NCBI RefSeq assembly: GCF_027533625.1
Contig: NZ_JAQAGZ010000016.1
Coordinates: 1-64,000, forward strand
Length of the DNA stretch: 64,000 bases
Source of the DNA: Paenibacillus gyeongsangnamensis
GTDB lineage: Bacteria > Bacillota > Bacilli > Paenibacillales > NBRC-103111
Reading direction: 5' to 3'
This document shows positions 43,419-52,752 of the stretch, piece by piece (positions within the stretch are counted from its first letter, which is position 1; each line of letters starts with the position of its first letter). The position numbers and the translations under genes are program-made. The notes under the pieces were generated by a model. The model had not been told where the DNA came from. It worked only from the letters and a program-made list of their open reading frames with translations, and ran no database searches.

Positions 43419-44120
43419 ATGCCTGAAGAGCTGGATATCATGGATCATCTGATCGCATCCATCCAATCCGGCAAATACGAACCGGACGATAAATTGCCGT
43501 CGGAGAATGAGCTGGCGGAACGGTTCAAGGTCCCCCGGATGACGGCCCGCAAAGCTTACGAACGGCTTCAGGAGCTGGGCTATATTTACTCCAAGCAGGG
43601 CAAAGGCAGCTTTGTGCGGGACAGGCAGCAGCGCATTCCATTGATGCTGTCCGCCAATGAAAGCTTCAGCCAAAAAATGATCGATCTGGGATATGACTAC
43701 GAATCCCGGAATATTTTCTGTGATCCGATCGAGTACAACCATAAAATTTATGAGTCGCTGGGCGCACAAGAGGGGGAGCGGGTGTTTAAAGTGGGCCGGC
43801 TGCGGATCATCGATAAACAGCCGATCGCTCTGCATATTTCTTACGTAGCGGAATCGAGGTTTCCCGATATCGGCAGTACCGGAAGAGAAATCACTTCGAT
43901 CTTCCAATATTATATGAGCCGGGACTACCGCCATTTCAAGTCGAGTCAAACCTTGCTCAGTGTGACTTATCCCTCCAAATATGAGCGGGAGCTGCTCTCT
44001 TGCTCCGCCCTCATTCCGCTATTGGTTCTGGAAACCGATTGTATGGACGCCGAATCGGACTTAACGCTGGAATACAGCAAAATCTTGTATCGCGCCGACT
44101 TTTTTACTTATGTGATCTAG
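43419..44120 (+). CDS. phnF: GntR-family regulator PhnF
   Basis: 233 residues. The N-terminal winged helix is LPSENELAERFKVPRMTARKA, with the wing YIYSKQGKGSFV. The C-terminal UTRA/HutC ligand domain has RLRIIDKQPIALHISYV and ETDCMDAESDLTLEYSKILYR in part (core ESDLTLEYSK). It probably represses or modulates the operon in response to a phosphonate-related ligand. The ATG at 43419 is chosen for CAGGAGG; an earlier frame start at 43392 lacks one. It lies inside the operon it likely controls. Confidence 0.9.
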   Translation: MPEELDIMDHLIASIQSGKYEPDDKLPSENELAERFKVPRMTARKAYERLQELGYIYSKQGKGSFVRDRQQRIPLMLSANESFSQKMIDLGYDYESRNIFCDPIEYNHKIYESLGAQEGERVFKVGRLRIIDKQPIALHISYVAESRFPDIGSTGREITSIFQYYMSRDYRHFKSSQTLLSVTYPSKYERELLSCSALIPLLVLETDCMDAESDLTLEYSKILYRADFFTYVI

Positions 44121-44131
44121 GGAGGCCAGCT

Positions 44132-44557
44132 ATGAAACGTAAACAAAGAACGGAAATCCTCATTAACGGATCCCCAGAAATCGCGGCCGCCTTGGCCGGG
44201 GACATCAAGAACCGTTACGAAGTCCATGTGATCGAAGAGCCCAATCACGGGCTGGTCATGGTCAAGGTGAGGGAAACCGCTCAGCAAAGCTTGTTTTACC
44301 TGGGCGAAGTGCTCGTGACCGAATGCAAGGTGCAGATTGAGGGAGCTATGGGTGTCGGAATCATCAAGGGCGATGAACCGGAACGGGCCTATCATCTGGC
44401 TGTCATCGATGCGACTTATGAAGCCCGGTTGAAAGAAACGGAGGAATGGGCCGGCATCCTCCAAACGGAACACGAGCGGATTGCGGCGGAGCGTGCCGCG
44501 ATCCATGCCCAGGTACTGCGGACCAAGGTCGATTTTGAAACGATGGACACGGATTGA
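44132..44557 (+). CDS. phnG: C-P lyase subunit PhnG
   Basis: 141 residues, the usual PhnG size. With PhnH, PhnI, and PhnL it forms the nucleosidase-like complex that attaches ATP-derived ribose to phosphonate. Typical features are EEPNHGLVMVKVRETAQQSLFYLGEVLVTECKV (key part LFYLGEVLVTECKV) and GVGIIKGDEPERAYHLAVIDA. GGGAGG precedes the ATG at 44132. Confidence 0.93.
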   Translation: MKRKQRTEILINGSPEIAAALAGDIKNRYEVHVIEEPNHGLVMVKVRETAQQSLFYLGEVLVTECKVQIEGAMGVGIIKGDEPERAYHLAVIDATYEARLKETEEWAGILQTEHERIAAERAAIHAQVLRTKVDFETMDTD

Positions 44558-44571
44558 AAGGAGCGGAACCG

Positions 44572-45174
44572 ATGAAGCTGGATCTGGTTCACGACATACA
44601 AAGTGCTTATCGCAAATTGCTCGACTCCCTGTCAAGACCAGGCATGATCTCCGATCTCTCTGTAGAAGCAGAAAAGCTGGAGCCGGACGAAGACAGCCTC
44701 TGCCTGCCGGCGACCCTGGTCTTGGCGCAAATGCTATTGGATACCGAGGTCACCTTCAAAGTATTCTCCGAACGGGAAGCCCGCGTCACTCACGGGTTCA
44801 GCCGGTTGACCTATGCCCGTGAGGCGGAAGCGGGCGAGGCGGATTTCATCTTTGTTCTGAATGATGCGGCTCCGGGCGATCTGACTCGCGCGCTCGAAGC
44901 GGCCAAAATCGGAGATCTGATGGACCCGCACCACTCCGCCATCTTGATTATCGAAACGAATGGCTTAACCGGAGGTTCGAAGCTGCTTTTAACCGGTCCG
45001 GGCATCCGGACGACAGCAGGCGCAGAGGTCGTGTCGCAAGAGGATTGGGTCCGGGTGCGGGCGGAGAAAAATGCCGAATACCCGATGGGGCTGGATCTGA
45101 TCTTTGTGGATGCCGATCACCGCCTCCTCGCGCTGCCGAGAACGACTCAGGTTGCACAAGAGGAGGTCAGGTAG
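44572..45174 (+). CDS. phnH: C-P lyase subunit PhnH
   Basis: 200 residues. PhnH is a PLP-fold-like subunit of the core C-P lyase complex. Seen here are YRKLLDSLSRPGMI near the N-terminus, LCLPATLVLAQMLLDTEVTF, and LTGPGIR with PMGLDLIFVD near the end. The ATG at 44572 has AAAGGAG; phnI starts directly after the stop codon. Confidence 0.93.
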   Translation: MKLDLVHDIQSAYRKLLDSLSRPGMISDLSVEAEKLEPDEDSLCLPATLVLAQMLLDTEVTFKVFSEREARVTHGFSRLTYAREAEAGEADFIFVLNDAAPGDLTRALEAAKIGDLMDPHHSAILIIETNGLTGGSKLLLTGPGIRTTAGAEVVSQEDWVRVRAEKNAEYPMGLDLIFVDADHRLLALPRTTQVAQEEVR

Positions 45175-46341
45175 ATGGGATACGTTGCAGTCAAGGGCGG
45201 TACACGCGCCATTGAAGAATCGCTGAAACGGATTCAATTCGAAAGATTAAAATACGGCAAGGTATTGGACGCCCTGGAAATCGAGGCCGGGCTTAGAGGG
45301 CTCGTCGACCAGGTCATGTCCGAAAGCAGCTTGTATAGCGAGCAGCTCGCGGCACTGGCTATCAAGCAGGCGGAAGGCAATCCGGAGGAAGCCGTCTTTC
45401 TACTGCGGGCCTACCGGTCCACGCTCCCCCGGAAGCACTACTCGCGTACGGTACATTCCGAGGAGATGCGGGTGGAACGGCGGATTTCCGCATCGTTTAA
45501 GGATATCCCCGGCGGGCAAATCCTGGGTGCGTCTACGGATTACTCCCACCGTCTGCTCGATTTCGACCTGATCGATGAAACGGAAGAAACCGCAAGAGAA
45601 TGGCTGCAGGCCTTCGAACGAGAGGGGCTTACTCTCCAAGCTCTCCAAGGCGTAAACTCGGAATCGGATGGATCGCCCGCATCTGTTAAGACTGAGGAAG
45701 CACGGTTTCCGAAAGTTTTGGACTATCTTCGGCAGGAAGGGCTGATCGCAGGCTGTCCCCTCGATCCTGCCGAGCCGGACGATGTGACGCGAACGAGCTT
45801 GACCTTTCCCGCGAGCCGGAGTGAGAAGCTCCAAATCTTGACCCGGGGACAGACGGGAGCCGTTACCGCTCTGGCCTATGCCGTAATTCGCGGCTACGGC
45901 ATGGTCCACCCGACCGTAGGAGAGCTGCGCGTCGGATGGCTTCCCGTTTATGTAAGCTCCCCTCTGCAGCCTGCGGGCGATGAGGATGATGCTTTCTATA
46001 TCGGGGAAATCCGGGTTACGGAAGTGGAAATGCTGGTCCCCGCGACCGTAGAGAGGGAGAACGGAAGGAAAGAGCTGAATCTTGAGTTCGGCTACGGACT
46101 GTGCTATGGGCAGAATGAAACAAAGGCGATCGCCATGAGCATCCTGGACAAAAGCCTGGAACAGGGCGACAAGTCGGTTCCGACACAGAACGAGGAATTC
46201 GTCCTATACCATATCGATTCGGTGGAAGCTACGGGGTTCATTTCTCACTTGAAAATGCCGCACTACGTTACCTTCCAATCGAAGCTGAGCGATGTGCGCA
46301 AGACAAGGCAAGTCCAAACCGAGGAAAGTGGGGAGGTGTAA
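45175..46341 (+). CDS. phnI: C-P lyase subunit PhnI
   Basis: 388 residues. PhnI is the nucleosidase subunit that, with PhnG/H/L, makes ribose 1-phosphonate triphosphate. Typical blocks are GYVAVKGGTRAIEES at the N-terminus, LRAYRSTLPR, DYSHRLLDFDL, TRGQTGAVTALAYAVIRGYG, and FGYGLCYGQNETKAIAMSIL (start GYGLCYGQNETKAI). Its ATG follows the phnH stop with no gap. Confidence 0.95.
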   Translation: MGYVAVKGGTRAIEESLKRIQFERLKYGKVLDALEIEAGLRGLVDQVMSESSLYSEQLAALAIKQAEGNPEEAVFLLRAYRSTLPRKHYSRTVHSEEMRVERRISASFKDIPGGQILGASTDYSHRLLDFDLIDETEETAREWLQAFEREGLTLQALQGVNSESDGSPASVKTEEARFPKVLDYLRQEGLIAGCPLDPAEPDDVTRTSLTFPASRSEKLQILTRGQTGAVTALAYAVIRGYGMVHPTVGELRVGWLPVYVSSPLQPAGDEDDAFYIGEIRVTEVEMLVPATVERENGRKELNLEFGYGLCYGQNETKAIAMSILDKSLEQGDKSVPTQNEEFVLYHIDSVEATGFISHLKMPHYVTFQSKLSDVRKTRQVQTEESGEV

Positions 46342-46346
46342 ATCGT

Positions 46347-47189
46347 ATGCAGATCCAATACAACTTCGCTTTTTTTGATGAAGGGTCCAAAAGAGAGATC
46401 CGCCGGGCCACGCTGAAGGCGATTGCGATCCCCGGATATCAGGTTCCGTTCGCTTCAAGGGAGATGCCGATCGGACGCGGCTGGGGAACCGGGGGACTGC
46501 AGCTGACCCTCTCCCTGATCGGGAAGACGGACGTGCTCAAAATCATCGACCAAGGGTCCGATGAATCGGTCAATGCGGTCAGCATCAAGAAGCTCATTCA
46601 CAAGACGACCGGAGTTGAAGCCGTGGACGAGACGGACCGGGCTACCCTCATTCAATCCCGGCACCGCATTCCGGAAATTCCGCTGAAGCAAGGGCAAATC
46701 CTGGTTTTGCAAGTTCCGATGCCGGAGCCGCTGCGCATGTACGAATCCAGCGAGCTGGAAACGAAGCGGCTGCATGGGGAAAAAGACTACAGCGGGGCGT
46801 GGCTGATGCTGTTCGAGCAGATCATGAAATACCGCAGCGTATCGACCGGAGCCGATCATCCCGTCATGGTTCATGACCGCTACGTCATGGCCCCGAGCCC
46901 GATTCCGAAGTTCGACAATCCGAAGATGAATTTCTCGGAAGCGTTGATTCTGCTAGGCGCAGGCCGGGAGAAGAAGATTTACGCCGTTCCGCCCTATACG
47001 AAGGTCGTATCCATGGCGTTCGAGGATGTTCCCTTTGAACCGGAGACTTTCCCGAATCAGAGCTGCAGACAATGCGGGGCCCGGGATGTGTTTATGGATG
47101 AGCTGTTCGATCCGGCAACGGCCGCCGTTTACTACCAATGCAACGATACGAGCTACTGCCTGACCCGCATGAATCAGCAGTCTTCCTAA
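46347..47189 (+). CDS. phnJ: C-P lyase catalytic subunit PhnJ
   Basis: 280 residues. PhnJ is the radical-SAM-type iron-sulfur enzyme that breaks the carbon-phosphorus bond of ribose 1-alkylphosphonate 5-phosphate. The cysteine set C-x2-C-x21-C-x5-C (CRQC ... YYQCNDTSYC, residues about 241-272) is intact, three of which bind the cluster. Other blocks are PIGRGWGTGGLQLTLSLIG and YSGAWLMLFEQIMKYRSVST. It begins five bases after the phnI stop. Confidence 0.96.
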   Translation: MQIQYNFAFFDEGSKREIRRATLKAIAIPGYQVPFASREMPIGRGWGTGGLQLTLSLIGKTDVLKIIDQGSDESVNAVSIKKLIHKTTGVEAVDETDRATLIQSRHRIPEIPLKQGQILVLQVPMPEPLRMYESSELETKRLHGEKDYSGAWLMLFEQIMKYRSVSTGADHPVMVHDRYVMAPSPIPKFDNPKMNFSEALILLGAGREKKIYAVPPYTKVVSMAFEDVPFEPETFPNQSCRQCGARDVFMDELFDPATAAVYYQCNDTSYCLTRMNQQSS

Positions 47190-47204
47190 AGAGGTGACGT
47201 AACG

Positions 47205-48050
47205 ATGGGTACAATGGAAGCCCCGATCTTGACGGTAAACAATCTGAACAAACAATTCGGCAGCGGCTGCGATCAATGCAGCAATCCGGCAGACCGCCGG
47301 TTGGATAAAAATTACTGCCCGGCCTGCGGCACCGTTTATTCGTGCCAGAACATTACGTTCGACCTGCATCCCGGCGAAGTGCTGGGAATCGTAGGCGAAA
47401 GCGGAAGCGGCAAATCGACGCTGATGAGGTGCCTATACTTCGATCAGGAAGTGACGAGCGGAGAGGCGTACCTGGGGCCCTATAAAGAAGGACGAAGCAA
47501 CCTGTTCCGGGAATCGTCCCAGCAAAAAAGATACATCCGCAACCACCTGATGGGCAAGGTATATCAGAATCCGGTCTTGGGTCTCAGGATGAATTTCTCC
47601 TCGATCGGCAACATCGCGGAGAAAATGATTGCCGCCGGCAACCGGAACGTAGCGGCGATGGAAGCCCGCGGAAGCGAGCTGCTGGAGCGGGTCCATATTC
47701 CCGTCTACCGGATGAAGGAAGCTCCGAAGAACTTCTCCGGCGGCATGCAGCAGAGAGTGCAGATCGCCAAGGCGCTGTCCAATCATCCGCCGATCCTTTT
47801 GCTGGATGAAGTAACGACCGGGCTCGACTTGTCCGTTCAGGCGAACGTGCTGGATTTGATCAAGCATCTGCAAAGGGAGCTCAGTATCAGCATTCTGCTA
47901 GTATCGCACGACCTCGGCGTCATCCGGATGCTGGCGAACCGCACTATGGTCATGCTGGACGGCCGGGTGGTAGAGCAGGGGCTCACGGATCAAATTCTTG
48001 AAGACCCCCATCATGCTTATACCCAGCAGCTCGTTCATTCCCTGCTTTAG
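47205..48050 (+). CDS. phnK: C-P lyase ATPase PhnK with cysteine-rich insertion
   Basis: 281-residue ABC-type ATPase that docks on the PhnGHIJ core. Walker A is GESGSGKST near 65, the signature FSGGMQQR, Walker B ILLLDEVTTGLD, and the H-loop VSHDLGV. Unlike E. coli PhnK as I recall it, residues 22-47 carry five cysteines in the pattern C-x2-C-x12-C-x2-C-x5-C, inserted between the first beta-strand and Walker A. This looks like a zinc-ribbon or cluster-binding loop. Confidence 0.93.
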   Translation: MGTMEAPILTVNNLNKQFGSGCDQCSNPADRRLDKNYCPACGTVYSCQNITFDLHPGEVLGIVGESGSGKSTLMRCLYFDQEVTSGEAYLGPYKEGRSNLFRESSQQKRYIRNHLMGKVYQNPVLGLRMNFSSIGNIAEKMIAAGNRNVAAMEARGSELLERVHIPVYRMKEAPKNFSGGMQQRVQIAKALSNHPPILLLDEVTTGLDLSVQANVLDLIKHLQRELSISILLVSHDLGVIRMLANRTMVMLDGRVVEQGLTDQILEDPHHAYTQQLVHSLL

Positions 48051-48074
48051 AAATTCACAATAGGAGGTCGTCCG

Positions 48075-49256
48075 GTGTATTTAATCACGAACGGCAACAT
48101 CATTACCGAAGAGACGATTTTGGAAGGCTTTGACCTTCTGATTCAAAATGATCGAATCGCCAAGATTGTATGCAAAGGCGAGCATGTGCCGGATGCGGGC
48201 ACCGAAGTCATTGATGCGGGAGGGGGATTCATCACCCCGGGCATGATCGATATTCACTCGGATTATATCGAGCATATGACGGCTCCACGGCCCACATCCT
48301 TAATCGACTTTCGCCTGAGTTTGCGCGAAACGGAGAAGGAGCTGATCGCTCACGGCATAACGACGATGTATCATTCCTTGTCTATATTCAAATCCATCGA
48401 CTATAAATACCGTCCGATCCGCGAGCCGGAAAATGTGCGCAAGCTGATCGACCTGATTGATGAGACGCACTCCAGCAAGCATTTGGTCCGTCACCGGTTT
48501 CATGCGAGGTTCGAGATCGACAATCTCGATGAGGTTGATAACTTAAAGAGTTACATCGCCGAAGAGAAGGTTCATCTCGTTTCCTTCATGGATCATACTC
48601 CCGGACAAGGGCAATACCGGGACCTTGAAGTATACAAGAAAACGATCCGGGGCTACAACGATATTACGGACGAGAACATCGATCTCATTATATCCGAGCA
48701 CCAGACGAAGCAGAAATTGACCGTGGAGGCGATCCGCGAGATCGCGGAGATGGCCAAAGCCAGAAACATCGCCATCGCTTCCCACGACGACGATTCGCTG
48801 GAGAAGGTGGACCTGGTGCAAAGCTTCGGAACCGCCATCAGCGAATTTCCCATCACACTCGAGATCGCACGGAAGGCGAAGGAGAAAGGAATGTTCACGG
48901 TCGCCGGAGCGCCCAACGTCATCTTGGGAGGCTCGCACAGCGGGAATTTGTCCGCTGAGGAAGCCGTGAAGGACGGCTGCATCGATATTCTGTGCAGCGA
49001 CTATTATCCGGCCTCCATGCTCCATGCCGTATTCCAGTTGGCCGGGCCGCGCAGGGAAGACTTGGCGGAGATGTTCAAGCTCGTCACTCTGCACCCTGCC
49101 AGGGCCGTGAACATCGACTCAGAGATCGGCTCCATCAGGGAAGGGAAGAAGGCGGATCTCCTGATCATTGAACGGCTCGAGCCCGATCAATTCCCGGTCA
49201 TTACGGCCGTGATGGTCGACGGCAAGCTCATACAGAAGACGAACTACAGGATCTAA
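48075..49256 (+). CDS. phnM: Ribose 1-methylphosphonate 5-triphosphate diphosphatase PhnM
   Basis: 393-residue amidohydrolase that removes pyrophosphate from alpha-D-ribose 1-methylphosphonate 5-triphosphate. Metal-site motifs are FITPGMIDIHSDYIEHMTAPRP (core IDIHSDYIEH), GITTMYHSL, HRFHARFE, SFMDHTPGQGQ, ASHDDD, and CSDYYPASML. The GTG at 48075 has TAGGAGG. Here phnM precedes phnL, the reverse of the E. coli order. Confidence 0.95.
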   Translation: MYLITNGNIITEETILEGFDLLIQNDRIAKIVCKGEHVPDAGTEVIDAGGGFITPGMIDIHSDYIEHMTAPRPTSLIDFRLSLRETEKELIAHGITTMYHSLSIFKSIDYKYRPIREPENVRKLIDLIDETHSSKHLVRHRFHARFEIDNLDEVDNLKSYIAEEKVHLVSFMDHTPGQGQYRDLEVYKKTIRGYNDITDENIDLIISEHQTKQKLTVEAIREIAEMAKARNIAIASHDDDSLEKVDLVQSFGTAISEFPITLEIARKAKEKGMFTVAGAPNVILGGSHSGNLSAEEAVKDGCIDILCSDYYPASMLHAVFQLAGPRREDLAEMFKLVTLHPARAVNIDSEIGSIREGKKADLLIIERLEPDQFPVITAVMVDGKLIQKTNYRI

Positions 49257-49269
49257 CGGGGGTGATGGG

Positions 49270-50025
49270 ATGGAGAACCTGCTGTCGATAGAACATTTGT
49301 CCAAATCGTTCACTTTGCACAATTTGAACAAGCACATTAAAGCGGTGGAGGACGTGAATCTGCATCTGAAAGAAGGCGAGTTCGTCGGGATTACCGGGAA
49401 GAGCGGAAGCGGCAAGTCCACAGTACTCAAATGTATCTACCGCACGTACCTGCCAGAGTCCGGCAGCATCTGGTACGAGTCGAAGCGGTTCGGCCGTATC
49501 GATTTGGCTGCCGCTCCCGAGCGGACAATCATCGAGCTCCGCAAATATGAGATCGGCTATGTGTCCCAATTCTTGAACGTCATGCCGCGCACGACGGCCA
49601 AGGAGCTCGTCCGGCATGCCACACTGGAGATGGGGCATGGTGCGGCTTTTGCCGAAGAGGAAACGGTGAAGATGCTGGAGCATTTTGAGCTCGACCGCAG
49701 CTTATGGGACAGCTACCCCGCAACCTTCTCGGGCGGCGAGAAGCTTCGGTTGAACATTGCCAGAGCCATGGTCAAGCGCCCGAGACTGCTGCTTCTGGAT
49801 GAGCCGACGGCAAGCTTGGATCAAGCGTCTAAGGAAAAAGTAAAGGTGTTGATCGAGCAGCTGATGAGTGAGGGCACAACCATGCTCGGTATTTTTCACG
49901 ACCTCGAGTTTATGCAGAATCTGTGCAGCCGGGAGTATCAAATAAGGGGAGGCAGGATATTTATGAAAGAACCACAAGAAAACATTACAACAACTTCATA
50001 TTATCCTGACATTCCGTTGATATAG
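49270..50025 (+). CDS. phnL: C-P lyase ATPase subunit PhnL
   Basis: 251-residue ABC-type ATPase. Walker A is GKSGSGKST, the signature FSGGEKLR, and Walker B LLLLDEPTASLD, with FHDLEF at the switch position. In E. coli PhnK and PhnL ATPases bind the core complex and are needed for turnover. The gene lies 13 bases after phnM. A gap of about 60 bases follows before phnD. Confidence 0.94.
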   Translation: MENLLSIEHLSKSFTLHNLNKHIKAVEDVNLHLKEGEFVGITGKSGSGKSTVLKCIYRTYLPESGSIWYESKRFGRIDLAAAPERTIIELRKYEIGYVSQFLNVMPRTTAKELVRHATLEMGHGAAFAEEETVKMLEHFELDRSLWDSYPATFSGGEKLRLNIARAMVKRPRLLLLDEPTASLDQASKEKVKVLIEQLMSEGTTMLGIFHDLEFMQNLCSREYQIRGGRIFMKEPQENITTTSYYPDIPLI

Positions 50026-50084
50026 AGCGTGTACATTAAAGGTTGTGGAAATCAATATATTCGAAAATATGGAGGAGTTAAAGT

Positions 50085-51146
50085 ATGAAGAAGTCCTTGG
50101 TTCTGATTTCCTTGATCCTTACGCTTGTCACGGCAGGCTGCGGTTCGAAAACAGGCGATGTCCAAAACACTGCCGCACCCGCTAAAGCAAAAACGAAGGA
50201 TACCATCACGATGGTTTGGTATCCTAACGAATCCGCCGCCGATTTGAAGGATGCGCGTGATGAGATTGGCAAAGTGGTTGAGAAAGCAACGGGCAAGAAA
50301 GTCGAACACAAGACGACTACGGATTATATCATTGCCATTGAGGCCATTGCCAACGGAAACGGCGACCTAGCGTTTATGGGAGCTCAAGGTTATATTGAAG
50401 CGAATACCAAAAACAAGAAGGTTCAACCGCTTGTCGTCAACAGCGGCGAATCAGGCACTCTGGACGACGCCATCTACTACAGTTGGCTGAATGTAAGAAA
50501 AGGGGAGGAAGACGCCTATAAAAGCGGCAATGGCTTCGCTATCGACAACATTGTCGGCAAAAAATTTTCCTTCGTCTCCAATAGCTCCACCTCCGGATTT
50601 AAAGTGCCTTCTACCGGGATTGTCAGCTACTTCAGCAAAAAAGACAAATACAAGAGCCTGACGGCCGAGGACCTGCTTCAAGGCGGCAAGGACAAATTCT
50701 TCAGTGAAGTGCTGTTCGGAGGCTCGCATCAAGGCTCCGCAGTCAACCTGTTGACCGGCAAAGCCGATGTAGCGGCCTTCTGCGATACTTGTGTCAGCAA
50801 CTATGTGGAGCTGTCTTCCGGTACGGCCAACAAGCCGGGGGCGGTTTACAAGGTGAAACAAGGCGCAGCCGAGCCGTTCAATACGCTGATCGGCAAAGAA
50901 TTTTCGCTTATTTCCGTAACGCCGGTTCTGAACGGACCTTTTGCCGTCAATACGGGAACGCTGGGTGCGGAAGATATCAAGAAGCTTAAAGATGCATTCA
51001 CTTCCGCTGATGTAAAAAACAATGAGAAAATTTTCCTTCCGAAGGGTTCCAAGGCTACCGGCTTGTTCAAGCAAAATACAGGCAAAGAGCAATTCGTGAC
51101 AGTAGAAGACGCTTGGTTCAATCCGATCCGAGAGCTTTCCAAATAA
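50085..51146 (+). CDS. phnD: Phosphonate-binding lipoprotein PhnD
   Basis: 353 residues. A lipoprotein signal with lipobox VTAGC near residue 20 anchors it outside the membrane. It has the PhnD-family fold motifs TITMVWYPNESA, VEHKTTTDYIIAIEAIANGNGD (core TTDYIIAIEAIANG), LAFMGAQGYIEA, FVSNSSTSGFKVP, and GKADVAAFCD. It captures phosphonate for the PhnCE transporter encoded downstream. GGAGG precedes the ATG. Confidence 0.93.
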   Translation: MKKSLVLISLILTLVTAGCGSKTGDVQNTAAPAKAKTKDTITMVWYPNESAADLKDARDEIGKVVEKATGKKVEHKTTTDYIIAIEAIANGNGDLAFMGAQGYIEANTKNKKVQPLVVNSGESGTLDDAIYYSWLNVRKGEEDAYKSGNGFAIDNIVGKKFSFVSNSSTSGFKVPSTGIVSYFSKKDKYKSLTAEDLLQGGKDKFFSEVLFGGSHQGSAVNLLTGKADVAAFCDTCVSNYVELSSGTANKPGAVYKVKQGAAEPFNTLIGKEFSLISVTPVLNGPFAVNTGTLGAEDIKKLKDAFTSADVKNNEKIFLPKGSKATGLFKQNTGKEQFVTVEDAWFNPIRELSK

Positions 51147-51187
51147 CCAAGCAGACGCAGGACAAAAACAAATTAAGGGAGTTAACC

Positions 51188-51976
51188 GTGACAACGTTAT
51201 TGGAATTCAAGCAGGTATCGAAACAATACGGTGCGGATACAAAAGCGTTATCAAATGTTAACTTCGCTGTGAACGAAGGAGAGTTCGTCTCGATCATCGG
51301 ACCTTCCGGTGCGGGGAAATCGACTCTTCTTCGCTGCATTAACCGCATGATTGACGCAAGCAGCGGAGAGATCATTTTTGATGGCGCCAACGTCATGGAT
51401 TTTAAGAAACGCGAACTGAAAACACTTCGTACCCGGATCGGCATGATCTTTCAGCATTATAACCTGGTTAACCGGCTGAGCGTCATCGAGAACGTGCTCC
51501 ACGGCCGGCTCGGCTACAAGTCCACCTTGGCTGGAGCGCTCGGCCTCTACTCCGAGGCAGAGAAGAGGCAGGCTTACGCCATCTTGAAAACTCTCGGCCT
51601 GGAAGAGCAGATTTATAAGCGCTGCGACCAGCTTAGCGGCGGTCAAAAGCAGCGGGTCGGCATTGCCCGAGCTCTGGTACAGAATCCTAAAATGCTGCTG
51701 TGCGACGAGCCGATTGCATCACTGGATCCGAACGCCTCCAAGATTATTATGGATCATCTGCGCGGCATCTCGAAGTCGATGGGCATCACCGTCGTCGTCA
51801 ATTTACACCAGGTGGATGTGGCTCTGAAATATTCGGACCGCATCATCGGTGTGAACAAGGGCTCCATCGTGTATGACGGTCCTCCGTCCGGCATCAATCC
51901 GGAGCAGCTCCGCAGCATCTACGGCTCTGAGCTGGAAGAGCTGATGATCGAAGCGGGAGGCCAGCATGCCATCTAA
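51188..51976 (+). CDS. phnC: Phosphonate ABC transporter ATPase PhnC
   Basis: 262-residue ATPase. Walker A is GPSGAGKST, the signature LSGGQKQR, Walker B MLLCDEPIASLD, and the H-loop NLHQVD. The GTG start at 51188 is supported by AAGGGAG; a longer frame overlaps phnD. Its end overlaps phnE by 11 bases, which indicates coupled translation. Confidence 0.94.
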   Translation: MTTLLEFKQVSKQYGADTKALSNVNFAVNEGEFVSIIGPSGAGKSTLLRCINRMIDASSGEIIFDGANVMDFKKRELKTLRTRIGMIFQHYNLVNRLSVIENVLHGRLGYKSTLAGALGLYSEAEKRQAYAILKTLGLEEQIYKRCDQLSGGQKQRVGIARALVQNPKMLLCDEPIASLDPNASKIIMDHLRGISKSMGITVVVNLHQVDVALKYSDRIIGVNKGSIVYDGPPSGINPEQLRSIYGSELEELMIEAGGQHAI

Positions 51977-52751
51977 TTTTTTTGCAAGGAAAAGAATGAA
52001 TACGCTCGTCTTCTGTGTCTTGCTGGTCGTGTTAACCTTGACCGCCATTACGATAACGGAATATAACGTAGTCAAGGGCTTTACCTCGATACCGAAAGCG
52101 GCGGAATGGGCGATCAGCAATTTCTATCCGAACGAAAAAGCGATGAAGAGGTTGCCCGCCATTGCGAACTCGCTGATCGAGACCTTATTGGTTTCCATTG
52201 CGGCAACGACGGTCTCCGCCGTATTCGCACTGCTGTTCGCAATCCTGGGCTCCCAGACGACAGGTGTGGGCGGACCGATCAGCGCGGTCAGCCGCTCGGT
52301 CGCGACCTTGTTCCGCAACATCGATGTCGCCGCATGGTCGATGATTCTGCTGTTTTCCTTCGGCCAAAATGTGCTGACGGGGTATTTTGCCCTTTTCTTC
52401 GGTTCGTTCGGGTTTCTGACTCGAGCATTTATGGAAACGATTGACGAAGTCAGTTCCTCCTCCGTGGAGGCGCTGAGGGCAACGGGCGCGAGCTATTTCG
52501 CCATCATTTTTCAATCGGTAATTCCATCCAGCATTCCACAGCTGCTCAGCTGGATCTTGTTCATGGTGGAAACGAACATCCGCCAAGCGACATTGATCGG
52601 AATATTGACAGGTACGGGCATCGGCTTCTTGTTCAACTTGTATTACAAGAGCTTGAATTACAGCGCCGCTTCCTTGGTTGTCATCGTCATTGTAGCTGCG
52701 ATCCTACTGATTGAAACGGCTTCCAACTCTGTGAGGAGGGTGATTTTGTAA
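51966..52751 (+). CDS. phnE: Phosphonate ABC transporter permease PhnE (first)
   Basis: 261-residue permease with about six membrane segments and the EAA-like loop SSSSVEALRATGASYFAIIFQSVIPSS (core VEALRATGASYFAII). GGGAGG upstream supports ATG 51966, which overlaps phnC. Two tandem phnE genes are common in Firmicutes and probably form a heterodimeric channel. Confidence 0.92.
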   Translation: MPSNFFARKRMNTLVFCVLLVVLTLTAITITEYNVVKGFTSIPKAAEWAISNFYPNEKAMKRLPAIANSLIETLLVSIAATTVSAVFALLFAILGSQTTGVGGPISAVSRSVATLFRNIDVAAWSMILLFSFGQNVLTGYFALFFGSFGFLTRAFMETIDEVSSSSVEALRATGASYFAIIFQSVIPSSIPQLLSWILFMVETNIRQATLIGILTGTGIGFLFNLYYKSLNYSAASLVVIVIVAAILLIETASNSVRRVIL

Positions 52752-52752
52752 C

